From contig JAFCCC010000001.1 in assembly GCA_017610385.1 (NCBI GenBank), forward strand, positions 62,001 through 126,000: a DNA stretch of 64,000 bases, given 5' to 3'. Position 1 is the first letter of the stretch. Every line of letters begins with the position of its first letter. Position numbers and translations under genes: made by a program. The stretch is from Candidatus Nanohalarchaeota archaeon (GTDB lineage Archaea > Nanohalarchaeota > Nanosalinia > Nanosalinales > JAFCCC01). This document shows positions 8,790-18,642 of this stretch, one piece after another. Under the pieces are notes generated by a model, which worked only from the letters and a program-made list of their open reading frames with translations, was not told the DNA's origin and made no database searches.

Positions 8790-10450
8790 CAATAACTCTT
8801 GACGATTTAAATCAATTAAGTGGAGCGGACTTTACGTTAAACGAATTAAAAGAGCATCTTCCCATGATAGGTTCTTGTTGGGAAAGTGAAGTCGGAAACG
8901 AGTTTGTTTTGGAATTATTTCCAAATAGACCAGATATGTTATCCTTGGAGGGTTTAGCGCGGGCTTTTTCCTCGTTTATGAATATTAAAACCGGTTTAAG
9001 AAAATATATTGCAAAAGACTCTAAATTCGAGATTAATGTAGATCCAAAAGTAAAAAAAATCAGACCGTATATTGTTTCCTGTGTTGTTAAAAATGTAGAA
9101 TTTAATGACAGATTAATTAGATCTATAATGCAATTACAAGAAAAACTTCATATGACGCATTGCAGAAAAAGAAGAAAATGTGCAATAGGTGTTTATGATT
9201 TGGATCAAATAAAATTTCCTTTAAAATATACAACAAAATCGAAAAATACTAAATTTATTCCTTTAGATGAAAACAAAGAATTTACTTTTGAAAATACGTT
9301 GAAAAAAACCCAGAAGGGGAAAGACTATGCAGGAATTTTAGAAAATTTAAAAGAATATCCTTGTTTAATTGATTCAAAAAATAAAATTCTTTCACTAATT
9401 CCTATTTTAAATTCAAATAACACAAAAATTACTGAAAACACGCAAAATATTCTAATTGAGGCGACAGCGACAGATGAAAAAACCGCACTTCAGGCATTGA
9501 ATATTATTGCAACTTCTTTTGCAGATCATTATTCTGATTTATATAAAGTAAAAATTAATTATGGAAATAAAAAAATCACAACTCCAAATCTAGAAGTTAG
9601 TAAAATTAAAGTCAAATTAGAATATATAAATAAATTATTGGGAATGAATTTTTCTAAAGAAGAAATTAAAATTCTTTTGAATAAAATGGGTTTGGGAATT
9701 TCTAAAAAATCAATAGCAAATGAATTAGAAGTTTTAATTCCGTGTTATAGAACTGATATTATGCATTCGATGGATGTTGTGGAAGATATTGCTATAGCAT
9801 ACAGGTATAATAACTTTGAATCAGAGCCGCCTGAGATTGCCACTATTGGCGAAGAAAACCCCTTAGAAGTATTTACTAGAAATGTTCGTCATTTAATGAT
9901 AGGTCAGGGTTTGCAAGAAGTAGTAACCTTTATTTTGAGCAATAAAGAAAAATTATTTAAGAAATTAAATTCGAATGAAGAAAAACTTGCTGAAATTGAG
10001 AACCCAAAAACCAGAGAATATTGTGTTGTCAGAAATAAATTATTGCCAAGTTTGCTGGAAGTATTGTCAAATAATACTCATAATGAGTATCCACAAAATA
10101 TTTTTGAAATTGGAGATATTATTGAATTAGATTCTAAAGAGGAAACAATGTCTAAGACGGTTAGAAAACTGGCGGTTTGTTTAAGCCACAAAGATACAAA
10201 TTTCTCTGAAATTAAGGGAATTTTAGAATCGCTTTTTTTGAATTTGGGTCTTTCAAAGTATTCTATTAAACAATTAGAAAGAACCCATTATATTCCGGGC
10301 AGGTCCGCTAAACTGGAAATAAATGGAAAAGTAATTGGGGAGTTTGGGGAAATTCATCCACAGGTTCTAAATAATTGGAATATTGAAATGCCAGTTTCTA
10401 GTTTGGAAATTAATTTCTCAGAATTGTTTAAAATTCTAAACAAGGATTAA
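8777..10450 (+). CDS. pheT: phenylalanyl-tRNA synthetase beta subunit
   Basis: MPTITITLDDLNQLSG..., ELFPNRPDMLSLEGLARAF, B5 and core domains; ATG at 8777 preferred over the 8765 ORF start. Confidence 0.93.
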   Translation: MPTITITLDDLNQLSGADFTLNELKEHLPMIGSCWESEVGNEFVLELFPNRPDMLSLEGLARAFSSFMNIKTGLRKYIAKDSKFEINVDPKVKKIRPYIVSCVVKNVEFNDRLIRSIMQLQEKLHMTHCRKRRKCAIGVYDLDQIKFPLKYTTKSKNTKFIPLDENKEFTFENTLKKTQKGKDYAGILENLKEYPCLIDSKNKILSLIPILNSNNTKITENTQNILIEATATDEKTALQALNIIATSFADHYSDLYKVKINYGNKKITTPNLEVSKIKVKLEYINKLLGMNFSKEEIKILLNKMGLGISKKSIANELEVLIPCYRTDIMHSMDVVEDIAIAYRYNNFESEPPEIATIGEENPLEVFTRNVRHLMIGQGLQEVVTFILSNKEKLFKKLNSNEEKLAEIENPKTREYCVVRNKLLPSLLEVLSNNTHNEYPQNIFEIGDIIELDSKEETMSKTVRKLAVCLSHKDTNFSEIKGILESLFLNLGLSKYSIKQLERTHYIPGRSAKLEINGKVIGEFGEIHPQVLNNWNIEMPVSSLEINFSELFKILNKD

Positions 10451-11214
10451 TTCAAGAATCCAAAAATTCGTGTAATCCAATTTCTTTTTTTCGCTTTTGG
10501 AACATAATCCGATCCACTTAAATGTGCTGCTAATTTCTTTAATTCAGTTGCAGCAGAGGAATCTGGTCTATGATGAACAACCGGGCTCTTCATTGCTAGA
10601 CTTTCGGCAACCTTTTTATCTTCTGGAATTGTTGCAATGACTGGGTGTCCAATCATAGCCTCAACTTCTTCTACACTTAATTCGCTTGGAGATTTTCTTA
10701 TTCTATTTAAAACAACACCCAAAACCTTGGTTCCACATTCTTCAGCAATATTTGCTGTTTTTAATGCGTCTGTAACCGCAGGCAAATTTGGATTTGTAAC
10801 AAGAAGTAATTCATCTGAGCTCTCAATTGCTTTAATTGCTTCTCTACCAAGTCCAGCAGCACTATCAATTAAAACAACGTCTGGTTCTCCAACTAAATCT
10901 AATAAAACACCGCCTAGTTTATTCGGAGAGGTACTTTTCAAATCTTCTATAGAAAGTCCTGCAGGAATAACTTTTAAGCCAGAATTATGCAGATATGTGG
11001 CCTCACTAATATGTGCTTCTCCTCTTAAAACATCATGAAGAGTTTTAGGATATAATGGAACACCTAAATGAAATCCTAAATTAGGATTAGTTAAATTCGC
11101 ATCAACCACAACAGTATCTTTACCAAATTGAGTTAGTGCAGCCCCCAAATTTGCGGTGACTGTTGTTTTACCTACTCCTCCTTTCCCAGAACTTACACAT
11201 ATTAATCTTGTCAT
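10447..11214 (-). CDS. minD: MinD/ParA-like ATPase
   Basis: deviant Walker A SGKGGVGKTT, VLIDSAAG, C-terminal amphipathic RNWITRIFGFLN. Confidence 0.88.
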   Translation of the reverse strand: MTRLICVSSGKGGVGKTTVTANLGAALTQFGKDTVVVDANLTNPNLGFHLGVPLYPKTLHDVLRGEAHISEATYLHNSGLKVIPAGLSIEDLKSTSPNKLGGVLLDLVGEPDVVLIDSAAGLGREAIKAIESSDELLLVTNPNLPAVTDALKTANIAEECGTKVLGVVLNRIRKSPSELSVEEVEAMIGHPVIATIPEDKKVAESLAMKSPVVHHRPDSSAATELKKLAAHLSGSDYVPKAKKRNWITRIFGFLN

Positions 11215-11420
11215 TTTTATACGTTACAATTTGGGCAGTGCAAATATTAAAAGGTTAGCTCCAAAATTGTCAGATTAAAGAAAGTAATTTGGTGGGATTA
11301 TTTGCATAGAATATCAGCTAGTTGTGATGAATGGGCTTTTTACTGAATTACTTATCCCAAAATTGAACATACGGCCACCCAAATCACAATTAAAATTGAA
11401 TCTTCTTAAAATAAAACATC

Positions 11421-11444
11421 AAAACTATCAATAAAGATAGTTTT
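11421..11444. promoter_or_regulatory. perfect inverted repeat upstream of the AbiE-like operon (candidate operator)
   Basis: AAAACTATC-AATAAA-GATAGTTTT, 22 nt upstream of the first ORF. Confidence 0.55.
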
Positions 11445-11465
11445 AAATACTAATTATAAGAAAGT

Positions 11466-12158
11466 ATGGTTATGAATGCCATTACACTTCTGAAATTGTT
11501 GGAAGATAAATCAGTTTTCAGAATGGAAGATATACAAAGAATTAAGAAATGTAGCCAAGGGTATGCTTGGCAAGTTCTTGCTAGACTTCGTAAAAAAGGT
11601 ATTATCAAAAAAGTAAGTGAAAATAGTTACACCACAAAAAGCGACATAAACGTAGTAGCCACTAATTTGTTATATCCTTCTTATATCTCATTTTTGTATG
11701 CTTCATATTATTATGGATATACAGAACAAATAGTGAGGATTGTACAACTTGCTACCACTACAAGGAAAAAAGAAATAGACTTTGAAAAATATACAATCAA
11801 ATTTATTCCTATAAAGCATTTTTTTGGCTACAAGAAAATAAGAATATCAGAAGGTGAAATCTTCATAGCAGAAAATGAAAAGTTGTGTATAGATGCCCTA
11901 TTGAGACCAAAAGAGTGTGGAAATTTCAATGAAATCGAAAAAATGTTTGAAAATGCCAAAATTTCAAAAAAGAAGATAATAGAATACTTAAAAAGAACTA
12001 AAATGCAATCATTGATAAAACGAGCAGGTTTTCTTCTAGAAAAACACCAAAACATAGATGTTAGAAGACATTTTGAGCTTGATAAAAATTATACAATCCT
12101 TAATCCCTTTCAAGATAAATGCACAGTGTTAAACAGTAAGTGGCGAGTAAAAACATGA
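11466..12158 (+). CDS. AbiEi-like antitoxin (N-terminal wHTH)
   Basis: wHTH (RIKKCSQGYAWQVLARLRKKGIIKKV) then a conserved-looking C-domain; ATGA coupling to a nucleotidyltransferase toxin-like gene. Confidence 0.72.
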   Translation: MVMNAITLLKLLEDKSVFRMEDIQRIKKCSQGYAWQVLARLRKKGIIKKVSENSYTTKSDINVVATNLLYPSYISFLYASYYYGYTEQIVRIVQLATTTRKKEIDFEKYTIKFIPIKHFFGYKKIRISEGEIFIAENEKLCIDALLRPKECGNFNEIEKMFENAKISKKKIIEYLKRTKMQSLIKRAGFLLEKHQNIDVRRHFELDKNYTILNPFQDKCTVLNSKWRVKT

Positions 12159-12907
12159 TAACAAAAAAAGAGCTAAGGGATTACGCAAAAATAACCGGAC
12201 TTAACTTAGGGGAAGCAGAAAAGGATTACTTTCAGAACATCTTGCTTTTTATTATTTATCAGTTTCATGACGTGGGAATAATTTTCAAGGGAGGTACAGC
12301 ACTAAAAAAGTGTTATGGTCTTAATAGATTCTCAGAAGATTTGGATTTTACATGTATTAAAAAATTCAATATTCAGTCACTCAAAAAGGGTATGAACAGA
12401 TTTAGAATAGACTTTGAAATAAAAATGAAAAGTTATGAGAGAAGTCAAAAAATAATGCTAAAAATTAAAGGTCCGTTATACATGGGAAATCCTCAAAGCG
12501 TTTGTGGCATTGCCCTTGATTTGAGCTTCAGGGAAAAGATTATTCTTCCTCCAAAGCTAAAAACTATTGGAAGGTTCTTAGAAGAATTGCCTGCCTTTGA
12601 TGTTATTGTAATGCAGGAAAAAGAAATATTGGCAGAAAAGATAAGAGCTATGCTCTCGAGAAATGCTGCAAGGGACTTATATGATATTTGGTTTCTTCTT
12701 AATAAGGATGTAGAACTTGAACCGAAACTACTCAATGAAAAATTTAAATATTACAATCGGGTCTGGAACCTGAAGGATTTTGAATCACAAATAAATAATT
12801 TAAAACATATTTGGAAGTCAGAATTATCTCTTCTGATAAAAAACGTTCCAGATTTTAACGTAGTAAAGAATTTGGTTATGTGTCATGCTCAAAAGTGGAA
12901 AAGGTAA
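12155..12907 (+). CDS. AbiEii-like nucleotidyltransferase toxin
   Basis: FKGGTALKKCYGLNRFSEDLDFTC (GGTxL, RxSxDxD) and LAEKIRAMLSRNAARDLYDIWFLL motifs; ATG at 12155 overlaps the AbiEi stop. Confidence 0.88.
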   Translation: MITKKELRDYAKITGLNLGEAEKDYFQNILLFIIYQFHDVGIIFKGGTALKKCYGLNRFSEDLDFTCIKKFNIQSLKKGMNRFRIDFEIKMKSYERSQKIMLKIKGPLYMGNPQSVCGIALDLSFREKIILPPKLKTIGRFLEELPAFDVIVMQEKEILAEKIRAMLSRNAARDLYDIWFLLNKDVELEPKLLNEKFKYYNRVWNLKDFESQINNLKHIWKSELSLLIKNVPDFNVVKNLVMCHAQKWKR

Positions 12908-13001
12908 TGCCTAAACAAATAGTCAAAGGTTGTTCTTGCGTATTATCTCTGTAGTACTTCAACTAATTCAAATAGTGGGTCTTCTTCCTCTTTAGTAATG
13001 T

Positions 13002-13865
13002 TCATAAATCAAATTCTGGTGCCTCGCTCCGCTCAGCAACTCTACTGGCAGGGAAAGAACCGAAATAAGGGCTCCTGTAACTCGGCTCAAAGTAGAGGTC
13101 TATACACAAAGGACCGTCGTCCCCGAAAGACCAGGAAAAGATGGCTCTTGTTCCTGAATCTACTCTGTAATTTCGAGATAATTCATATTTTGCCTGTTCT
13201 TCACTTATTCCTAAGCCCTCTGCGATTAGTTTTCTTGCAGTTTCAGAATCTTCCTCTGATTTTAAAAGTGTTCCTGTAACAGAGTGGAACATTCTTCCAT
13301 TTAGAGGAACAATAACGCTTCCATTTCCTCTTGGCAATGGAACTAAAACGCCTCTTGAATGTTCTTCTTCAATAGATGGCTTTACTTTCCAATCTCCTTC
13401 GGTTTGCTCAAATCCTTGAATGTATTGGAAATATCTTGCTAAAACATAATCTTGTTCTAAAAGTGGCTGGAATCTTTTGAAAATTTGTGGGTGTCTTTTC
13501 GTAAGTTCTTCTGTATCAAAAATAACTGCTCCGTCTCTGTGCCATGTTCCTTGGTATGATTGCCAGGGTTTGTACTATTCATTTCTTCTTGCTCTGCTCT
13601 GGCAGTCTGCATAAACTAACTTCATGGCTTCTTGAACTTCTTCTGGAAGTTTTCCTGCATTTCCTACTCCGTATGCTAAATCAAAACCGCCTCTATAAAG
13701 AACTTCTTTAAATAATAGAATATCTGATCTTGGTGCTAAAACTTGTGCTTGTTCTCCTGAACCAATATCTGCATACAAACCTCTGCCTAATTCTCTTGCT
13801 TCTATTTGAGAACCCAAATATTCAAAATCTGGTGCTTTTATGGTTTCGGTTGTCATTTTTATCAT
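13002..13865 (-). pseudogene. paralogue of the 13872-14777 gene, interrupted by one in-frame TAG
   Basis: ORFs 13575-13865 (N-part) and 13002-13337 (C-part) lie in one frame; the 79 codons between them read ...YKPWQSYQGTWHRDGAVIF...ARYFQYIQGFEQTEGDWKVKPS... and align with WHKDAVEFL...ARYYQDILGFEEVKEGVWRPTT of the neighbour; TAG complement at 13575-13577. Confidence 0.75.
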
Positions 13866-13871
13866 AAACCT

Positions 13872-14777
13872 CTATTTTGCTCTACGCTCAAGGAACTCTT
13901 GAAATCTGTCCAACATCTCGCGATCTGCTTCCAGAGCTTCCAGTTCTTCTCTTCTTCTTAAAACGTAGTCTGGATTTGCTGGTGCCTCACTCCGATCAGC
14001 AACTCTACTAGCAGGGAAAGAACCGATATCGAAGTTCCTGTCCCTAGGCTCATTGCTGAGGCTTATACTCAAAGGGCCGTCGTGCACATAAGACCAGGAA
14101 CCGACGGCTTTAACTCTTTCTGTTCCTCTGAAAAATTTTGAAAGTTCTTTTTCTGCTTCTTCATCTGTTAAATTTCCGGCTTGTTTCCATATTCCAATTG
14201 CATTGTCTTTATCTGTTGTATATGTTGGCGTTCCAAATCTTGGGTCAAAAACAAATCCGTTTTGAGGGTTTGGCGCAATAAATTTGCCTCCTCCTTGTGG
14301 AAGCAAAACTAAACCTGTAACAGTATTCTCATCTGTCGTTGGTCTCCATACACCCTCCTTTACTTCTTCAAAACCTAAAATGTCTTGGTAATATCTTGCC
14401 CACTGGTAGGTTTCTGGAGCAGGCATAACGCCCAAAGGCAGTTGGTCATTTGGCAAAAATTCGACAGCATCTTTATGCCACCCTCCTCGTACTTTTCTCT
14501 CTTGAGCATCATTGTAAACTAAAAGACCTAATTCTTTTACCTCTGTTGGAAGTACTTTTAATTCAAAAGAAGGTTCTCTTTCTCTTGTTTGATATAATGT
14601 TAAATCTCTTCCGATTTGATATAAACAAACTCTCCAAGATAGAGGACTTGACAAAGGAGTTAATTCATACACGGATTTGCTTGTTCCTAAATTTTCAATT
14701 AATTTCGTTGGGGTTTCAATTGCTGGAACATGAATTCCACGGTAAATAAATCCTGGAGTTTGAATGGTGTTGGGCAT
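13872..14777 (-). CDS. hypothetical protein (intact member of the tandem pair)
   Basis: 301-aa ORF with an aligned paralogue next door; ends in a charged helix. Confidence 0.7.
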   Translation of the reverse strand: MPNTIQTPGFIYRGIHVPAIETPTKLIENLGTSKSVYELTPLSSPLSWRVCLYQIGRDLTLYQTREREPSFELKVLPTEVKELGLLVYNDAQERKVRGGWHKDAVEFLPNDQLPLGVMPAPETYQWARYYQDILGFEEVKEGVWRPTTDENTVTGLVLLPQGGGKFIAPNPQNGFVFDPRFGTPTYTTDKDNAIGIWKQAGNLTDEEAEKELSKFFRGTERVKAVGSWSYVHDGPLSISLSNEPRDRNFDIGSFPASRVADRSEAPANPDYVLRRREELEALEADREMLDRFQEFLERRAK

Positions 14778-14972
14778 ATAAAAATACTTTGATCAAAGAG
14801 TTATAAAGTTATTGCATTTTACTACTTGGCGTGAGTTATAATAATTATAATTTATTATATAAAATAGATTATAAATGCAATATCCACTATATATATTACA
14901 GCATACGAGTTAGCGGGTTATTTCAGTAGATATAGAATATATTAAAAGCTTTTGAATCCCTAACTTGTTATT

Positions 14973-17597
14973 ATGGATGATTCTATAAACTTTCAGAAAA
15001 TTGAACGTAAATGGCAGAAAAGATGGAAAGAAAGTAAGATTTTTCAGGTAAAAGAAAACTCAAAGAAAAAAAAGTTCTACAATTTAGAAATGTTGCCGTA
15101 CACTAGCGGATTAGGCTTGCATATGGGCCATGTAAGAAATTATTCGATTGGGGATTCTTTCGCACGTTTTAAAAGAATGAATGGTTTTAATGTTCTTTAT
15201 CCTATGGGTTTTGACGCTTTTGGACTTCCTGCAGAGAATGCAGCTATAAAGAACAATATTCATCCAAAAAAGTATACAGACAAAGCAATTACACTATACA
15301 AAAATGCAATGGAAAGAATAGGTTTGAGTTATGATTGGAGTCGAGAACTTGCAACTTGTAATCCAGATTATTATAAATGGAATCAATATTTCTTTTTGAA
15401 ATTTTTGGAAAATGGATTAATTTACAGAAAAAAAGCGCCGGTGAACTGGTGTCCGAAGTGCAATACGGTTTTGGCAAACGAACAAGTCATAAACGGTAAA
15501 TGCTGGAGACATGAAGACACAGAGGTCAAAACGAAATATCTAGAACAATGGTTTATTAGAACCACAAAATATACAGAAGAATTATTAGAATATATTGATA
15601 AACTAGATTGGCCTGAAAAAATAAAGTCCATGCAGAAAAATTGGATTGGAAAAAGCGAGGGAACAGAAATATTATTTGAAATTAATCAGAAAAAGTGGCC
15701 TGTTTTTACAACGCGGCCAGATACGATTTATGGAGTAACCTTTATGGTTATTTCTGCTCAGCATCAAAAATTAGATGAATTAGTTACAAAAAAGCAGAAA
15801 AAGAATGTTGAAAAATTCCTGAAAAAAATAAGGGCGACAACTGAAAAAGATGCAGATATTCTAGAAAAAGAAGGTGTTTTTACAGGAAGTTATGCTATTA
15901 ATCCAATCAATAAAGAAAAAATTCCAGTTTATGCTGGTAATTTTGTTTTGGCAGAATATGGCTCTGGAATGGTCATGGCAGTTCCAGCGCACGATCAAAG
16001 AGATTTTGAATTCGCAAAAAAGTATAAAATACCGATTAGAACTGTAATTAAACCAAAAAAAAGTGATGCGAATGCTCAAAAATTGAAGAAAGCATACACC
16101 CAAAATGGGCGTTTAGTTAATTCTGAAAAATTTGACGGTTTAGAAAATTCAAAGGCCATTAAAGAGATTTCAAAATATTTAGAGAGAAAAAAGCTCGGAA
16201 AAAGAATTGTGCAATATAAATTAAGAGATTGGTTGATATCTAGACAAAGATATTGGGGAACACCAATACCGATAATCTGGTGCGGACACTGTGGTTTTGT
16301 GCCAAGTCCCGAGGAAGATCTACCAATTCTACTTCCAAAAAATGTAAAATTCGGTGAAAAAAATCCGTTAGAAACCAATGCTAATTTTATCAAAACAACC
16401 TGTCCAAAATGTGGTCGGCCTGCTAGAAGAGAAACAGATACAATGGATACCTTTTTTGACAGCTCTTGGTATTATTTGAGGTATTGCGATCCTAAAAACA
16501 ACAAAGAACCATTTAGTACAGAAAAAATAAATCATTGGATGCCCGTAGATCGTTATATTGGAGGAGCGGAACATGCTGTACTTCATTTACTATATGCAAG
16601 ATTTTTTACAAAAGCATTACGAGATTTAGGATATTTGAAATTTGATGAACCTTTTACTAGTTTGTTTAATCAAGGAATTGTACACAAAAACGGTTTGAGA
16701 ATGAGTAAAAGTAAGGGGAATGTGGTCACGCAGGAAGAAATAGAAAAAAAATATGGTATAGACACAGGAAGAATTTATGTTTTATCTGTGGCGGCACCAG
16801 GAAAAGATATTGAATGGGATGATAAAGATATTGGTGGTTCTTTTAGATTTATTAATAAATCTATGGCACTCTTAGAACGGAGTAAAAACATAAAAATGGA
16901 AGAAAAAGTCGAATCAAAAACGAATTTAGTTATAAAACGCGTTACAGAAGAAATGGAATATTTTGGGATGAATAAAGCTATTCGAATACTTATGGAATAT
17001 GTAGATTATTTATATTCTATAGAAATAATACCAAAAAAGGCTCTAGAGAGTTTTTCACTATTACTAAATCCTTTCGCACCACACATTTCAGAAGAAATGT
17101 GGGAAAGATTAGGAAATAATACGTTTGCTTCAATTCAAAAATGGCCCAGGTTTGACGAAAAGAAAATTAATATGGATTATGAAATTGAAGAACAATATCT
17201 TCAGGATATTTTTTCTGATTTGAGAGATGTTTCTAAATTTGTGAAATCATTTAAAGAAATCAAAATAATTGTGGCTTCAGAATGGAAAAACACACTTTTT
17301 AAAAAAATAAGTGTGATTGGCAGAAAAAAAGAATTAATTTCAGAGTTAATGAAAACTGCTGGATTTAAAAAACAAAGTCGATTTACAATAGATTCTGCTC
17401 AAAAATACATGAAAAATCCTGGAAATATTCCAGAACGCTTGTTGGGTATGCAAAAAGAGTTTGAAATTCTGGTTCAGAATCAGAAAGATTTTGAAAAGGA
17501 ATTCAAAGCGAAAGTAAATGTGGTTCTTGAAGAAAATTCAAAAGACCAAAAAGCAAATAAAGCTGCACCAGGCAAACCTGCAATTATCTTGAAATGA
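14973..17597 (+). CDS. leuS: leucyl-tRNA synthetase, bacterial-type architecture
   Basis: MLPYTSGLGLHMGHVRNYSIGD, NWCPKCNTVLANEQV zinc knuckle, MSKSKGN, CP1 editing domain (TTRPDTIYGVTF). Confidence 0.93.
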   Translation: MDDSINFQKIERKWQKRWKESKIFQVKENSKKKKFYNLEMLPYTSGLGLHMGHVRNYSIGDSFARFKRMNGFNVLYPMGFDAFGLPAENAAIKNNIHPKKYTDKAITLYKNAMERIGLSYDWSRELATCNPDYYKWNQYFFLKFLENGLIYRKKAPVNWCPKCNTVLANEQVINGKCWRHEDTEVKTKYLEQWFIRTTKYTEELLEYIDKLDWPEKIKSMQKNWIGKSEGTEILFEINQKKWPVFTTRPDTIYGVTFMVISAQHQKLDELVTKKQKKNVEKFLKKIRATTEKDADILEKEGVFTGSYAINPINKEKIPVYAGNFVLAEYGSGMVMAVPAHDQRDFEFAKKYKIPIRTVIKPKKSDANAQKLKKAYTQNGRLVNSEKFDGLENSKAIKEISKYLERKKLGKRIVQYKLRDWLISRQRYWGTPIPIIWCGHCGFVPSPEEDLPILLPKNVKFGEKNPLETNANFIKTTCPKCGRPARRETDTMDTFFDSSWYYLRYCDPKNNKEPFSTEKINHWMPVDRYIGGAEHAVLHLLYARFFTKALRDLGYLKFDEPFTSLFNQGIVHKNGLRMSKSKGNVVTQEEIEKKYGIDTGRIYVLSVAAPGKDIEWDDKDIGGSFRFINKSMALLERSKNIKMEEKVESKTNLVIKRVTEEMEYFGMNKAIRILMEYVDYLYSIEIIPKKALESFSLLLNPFAPHISEEMWERLGNNTFASIQKWPRFDEKKINMDYEIEEQYLQDIFSDLRDVSKFVKSFKEIKIIVASEWKNTLFKKISVIGRKKELISELMKTAGFKKQSRFTIDSAQKYMKNPGNIPERLLGMQKEFEILVQNQKDFEKEFKAKVNVVLEENSKDQKANKAAPGKPAIILK

Positions 17598-17867
17598 TCA
17601 ATATTCCTCTAAACTTTTTCTTAGAACTGGATTTAAAGTGACGCGGGGTTTAATATGCGTTCTTTCTATTATTTGTTCTATATCTCCCAGTCTCTGATCT
17701 AATTGATCTAATTTATTTTGTAGTTCCGCTATACCCACCCAAATCTGTGCTATAGTTGGATTTTTACAATAGTAATATGCATTTTGATGCATTTTAACGC
17801 GTTTTAAAATTTTATTCAGTTTAAATTCTATATCAGAACTTAATTTATTTCGCCAATCAGTCAACAT
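17598..17867 (-). CDS. hypothetical small protein
   Basis: 89-aa ORF in an otherwise empty convergent gap. Confidence 0.45.
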   Translation of the reverse strand: MLTDWRNKLSSDIEFKLNKILKRVKMHQNAYYYCKNPTIAQIWVGIAELQNKLDQLDQRLGDIEQIIERTHIKPRVTLNPVLRKSLEEY

Positions 17868-17921
17868 ATTTTAAAAATAGACTCAAATTTTTAAATAGTA
17901 TGCTTCTATAAAAAGAATAAG

Positions 17922-18563
17922 ATGAAAAAAGGAGATGTAATTGAAATAGAGTATGTTGGAAAAATCAAAGAAACTGGAAAGGTTTTTGATTTAACTTCAG
18001 AAGATGTGGCAAAAGAAAATGGGGTTTATATTTCACAAGGAGAATATGGTCCAAGAAAGATTGTTCTTGGTGCAGATTACATTCTAAAAGGATTAGATGA
18101 AAAGTTAAAAAAAATGAATGTCGGAGAAAAAAAAGAAATTGAACTTTCACCAGATTTAGCTTTTGGGAAGCGAAATCCAAACTTAGTAAAATTAGTTTCT
18201 GAAAAAAGATTTAAATCAGACGGCGTAAAAGCGGAAATTGGTACCCTCGTTTCCTTAGGTACCTCTATTGGAAAAGTCATTAGTAAGGGTGCGGGAAGAG
18301 TTAAAGTGGATTTAAATCACCCGTTAGCAGGAAAAAAACTTGTTTACACAATTAAAATTAACAAGCAAATTACAGAAAATGAAGAAAAACTTTCTACAAT
18401 CTTAAAGCATCGATTAGGAGTAAATACGAAAAATTTCGCGTTAGATTTAGAAAAAAAGACATTAGAGATAAAGGTGAAGGACATTACAGATGTAATGCAA
18501 AAGAAAATCGTTTCTGACATTAAGTTGTGCTTCTCTGACATTGAGAAGGTTAATTTTAAATAA
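17922..18563 (+). CDS. FKBP-type (SlyD-like) peptidyl-prolyl isomerase
   Basis: MKKGDVIEIEYVGKIKETGKVFDLTSEDVAKENGVY..., LNHPLAGKKLVYTIKI. Confidence 0.9.
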   Translation: MKKGDVIEIEYVGKIKETGKVFDLTSEDVAKENGVYISQGEYGPRKIVLGADYILKGLDEKLKKMNVGEKKEIELSPDLAFGKRNPNLVKLVSEKRFKSDGVKAEIGTLVSLGTSIGKVISKGAGRVKVDLNHPLAGKKLVYTIKINKQITENEEKLSTILKHRLGVNTKNFALDLEKKTLEIKVKDITDVMQKKIVSDIKLCFSDIEKVNFK

Positions 18564-18642
18564 CTACTACTTAGAAACGCAAAATAACATATTTATTTAA
18601 AAATTCCTGATAATGTATGTTTCACAGGGTTGGGAGATATAT

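Noticed and set aside
11324-11346. Box C-like GTGATGA followed 12 nt later by CTGA, suggesting a C/D sRNA
   Set aside because: No C' and terminal D box with proper spacing downstream, and no convincing terminal stem; kept only as a chance motif
12998-13279. Plus-strand 93-aa ORF
   Set aside because: Opposite strand of the degenerate paralogue, no recognisable domain
13575-13577. TAG as pyrrolysine or reassigned codon
   Set aside because: TAG is an ordinary terminator for other genes in the window and no Pyl genes are visible; nonsense mutation is simpler
14810-14882. ATTGCATTT...AAATGCAAT inverted repeat between the hypothetical gene and leuS
   Set aside because: Very AT-rich, wide spacing; likely promoter composition rather than a specific element
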